Assembly: GCA_020354105.1 (NCBI GenBank)
Contig: CP070642.1
Location: 716,313-722,623 of the forward strand
Source of the DNA: Chloroflexota bacterium
GTDB lineage: Bacteria; Chloroflexota; Dehalococcoidia; GIF9; UBA5629
Direction: 5' to 3'
DNA: 6,311 nt
The notes under the pieces were generated by a model. That model saw only the letters and a list, made by a program, of their open reading frames with translations, was not told the DNA's origin and made no database searches. Each line of letters opens with the position of its first letter. Within the stretch, counting starts at the first letter, position 1. This document shows positions 5,514 to 6,311 of this stretch, in pieces. A program made the position numbers and the translations under genes.

Positions 5514-6311
5514 TTGAACAACTACTTTTTGTTTTCTGATTGACTCGACAACTGAGGGCATATTGATATCTGCCAAACAGGTTGTAATGCATCGACCACA
5601 GCCAACGCATCCGTGTCTCTTATTTTTTTCTATATACTGATAGGATAACTTATGAAAAAATCTCCTTTTCAATCTGTCCTTTTTATCACTTCTTAAGATC
5701 TCGCCGCCCGCTATCCGGGTAAATCCGGAAAACGCGCAGCTGTCCCATGTCCTCGTTCTGATCCCGGATTTATCATCCAGGGAAATGTCAACAATGTTAT
5801 AACAGCAACAGGTCGGGCAGACATAGGAGCACCCCCCACAATCAAGACAGCGCTCTGCGAGTTTTTCCCACAAGGAATCATCCACTTTAGCTTCTGTGAC
5901 CCTTCGGATGGCTTTACTTATATAGGCGCAGGTATCCCCGAAGTTATTCAATGCATCTTCCTTTATCCTGCCAAGCTCCTTCTCTTCCTCATGTGAGGCC
6001 ATACGGAAGAAATGTTCATTGCCGTAAACAATTTTAAGGCCCCGAGCCGAGCCGACCTCCACCGCATAGTCTCCGTTCATAGACGTTAGCTGCAGGTCAT
6101 AATCTTCCTCGAGGAAAGGTCCGGCATCACAGCAGACGCAAAAACAGTTCTCTCCGGGTTGATGACATCCAAAGGTGATGATGAAAGTATTGGCCCGTCT
6201 CCTGATGTAGTGGCTGTCGGGAAAAAGCAGTTCTTGGTCGGGGGCTTTCTTACTCAGAGAACCTCCTCCAAAGAATCTGTCAAGGAAAACTAGTGCATTT
6301 ACATCACAGGG
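5478..6311 (-). CDS. hydB: HydB-like 4Fe-4S beta subunit (5' end cut by window)
   Basis: The reading frame is open through the right edge, giving 277 visible residues. The ATG at 6078-6080 is therefore not the true start. The visible part begins with PCDVNALVFLDRFF, the conserved PCD motif of sulfhydrogenase beta (HydB) and AsrA-like proteins. Next come RRRANTFIITFGCHQPGENCFC and two 4Fe-4S motifs: CLDCGGCSYVCP (visible residues C155/C158/C161/C165) and CVGCGRCITTC (C235/C238/C241/C245). Between them WDSCAFSGF and AGGE match the family. It should pass electrons between the FAD subunit encoded next and the polyferredoxin. About 60-100 N-terminal residues are probably missing. The last 11 residues (ATKRLRHEAER) are encoded by one arm of the inverted repeat and so are probably not ancestral sequence. 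The protein is unusually cysteine-rich (CFCVCC, CPTCCC). Confidence 0.92.
   Translation of the reverse strand, partial: PCDVNALVFLDRFFGGGSLSKKAPDQELLFPDSHYIRRRANTFIITFGCHQPGENCFCVCCDAGPFLEEDYDLQLTSMNGDYAVEVGSARGLKIVYGNEHFFRMASHEEEKELGRIKEDALNNFGDTCAYISKAIRRVTEAKVDDSLWEKLAERCLDCGGCSYVCPTCCCYNIVDISLDDKSGIRTRTWDSCAFSGFTRIAGGEILRSDKKDRLKRRFFHKLSYQYIEKNKRHGCVGCGRCITTCLADINMPSVVESIRKQKVVVQATKRLRHEAER

Noticed and set aside
5401..5610. Minus-strand 69-residue ORF across the hydB/hydG junction
   Set aside because: It overlaps the end of the HydB-like gene in another frame, includes the repeat, and shows no family features.
5478..6080. HydB-like protein starting at the ATG at 6078-6080 as a 200-residue protein
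   Set aside because: The frame is open to the window edge and the 77 upstream codons encode conserved family motifs (PCD, CHQPGENCFC). The gene is longer and truncated by the window.
1..6311. Genetic code with TGA read as an amino acid
   Set aside because: Six other genes have no in-frame TGA over about 1700 codons, use TGG for tryptophan, and two of them end in TGA at the expected family length.

Overview
The window holds one continuous operon read right to left on the minus strand. It encodes an anaerobic, membrane-bound group 4 [NiFe] hydrogenase joined to a flavin/iron-sulfur NAD(P)H module. Seven genes are visible. In transcription order they are: a HydB-like 4Fe-4S beta subunit (cut by the right edge), a HydG-like FAD/NAD(P)/2Fe-2S gamma subunit, a HycF/NuoI-like polyferredoxin, a fused NuoC-NuoD-type [NiFe] large subunit (HycE/HyfG family), a NuoB-type small subunit, a NuoH-type membrane anchor, and a NuoL/M/N-type ion-translocating subunit (cut by the left edge). 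Gaps are short (3 to 93 nt), one pair of genes overlaps by 8 nt, and no terminator is visible.

The large subunit keeps both CxxC motifs that bind Ni-Fe (C233/C236 and C524/C527). It is therefore expected to be a real hydrogenase, not a complex I subunit or an Ehr-type relative without nickel. The inferred electron path is NAD(P)H <-> FAD and 2Fe-2S (HydG) <-> 2x4Fe-4S (HydB) <-> polyferredoxin <-> small-subunit cluster <-> NiFe, coupled to H+ or Na+ movement through the NuoH and NuoL-type subunits. HydB and HydG are best known from soluble sulfhydrogenases (group 3b), with relatives in anaerobic sulfite reductase (AsrA/AsrB). Finding them directly upstream of an FHL/Hyf-type membrane hydrogenase is the most interesting feature. 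It suggests a membrane-bound NAD(P)-linked hydrogenase, which could use ion-motive force to make H2 from NAD(P)H or conserve energy when H2 reduces NAD(P)+.

Three smaller points stand out. The NuoL-type gene has one in-frame TGA at codon 31 in otherwise intact reading. The junction between hydB and hydG carries an imperfect inverted repeat built of CACNAAG-type octamers, and one arm encodes the last residues of HydB. A 22-codon ORF with a good ribosome binding site lies between hydG and the polyferredoxin gene.

The organism is probably an anaerobic, fermentative or syntrophic bacterium of moderate GC. Shine-Dalgarno sites and standard-code usage are clear, but I cannot place it in a phylum from this sequence.
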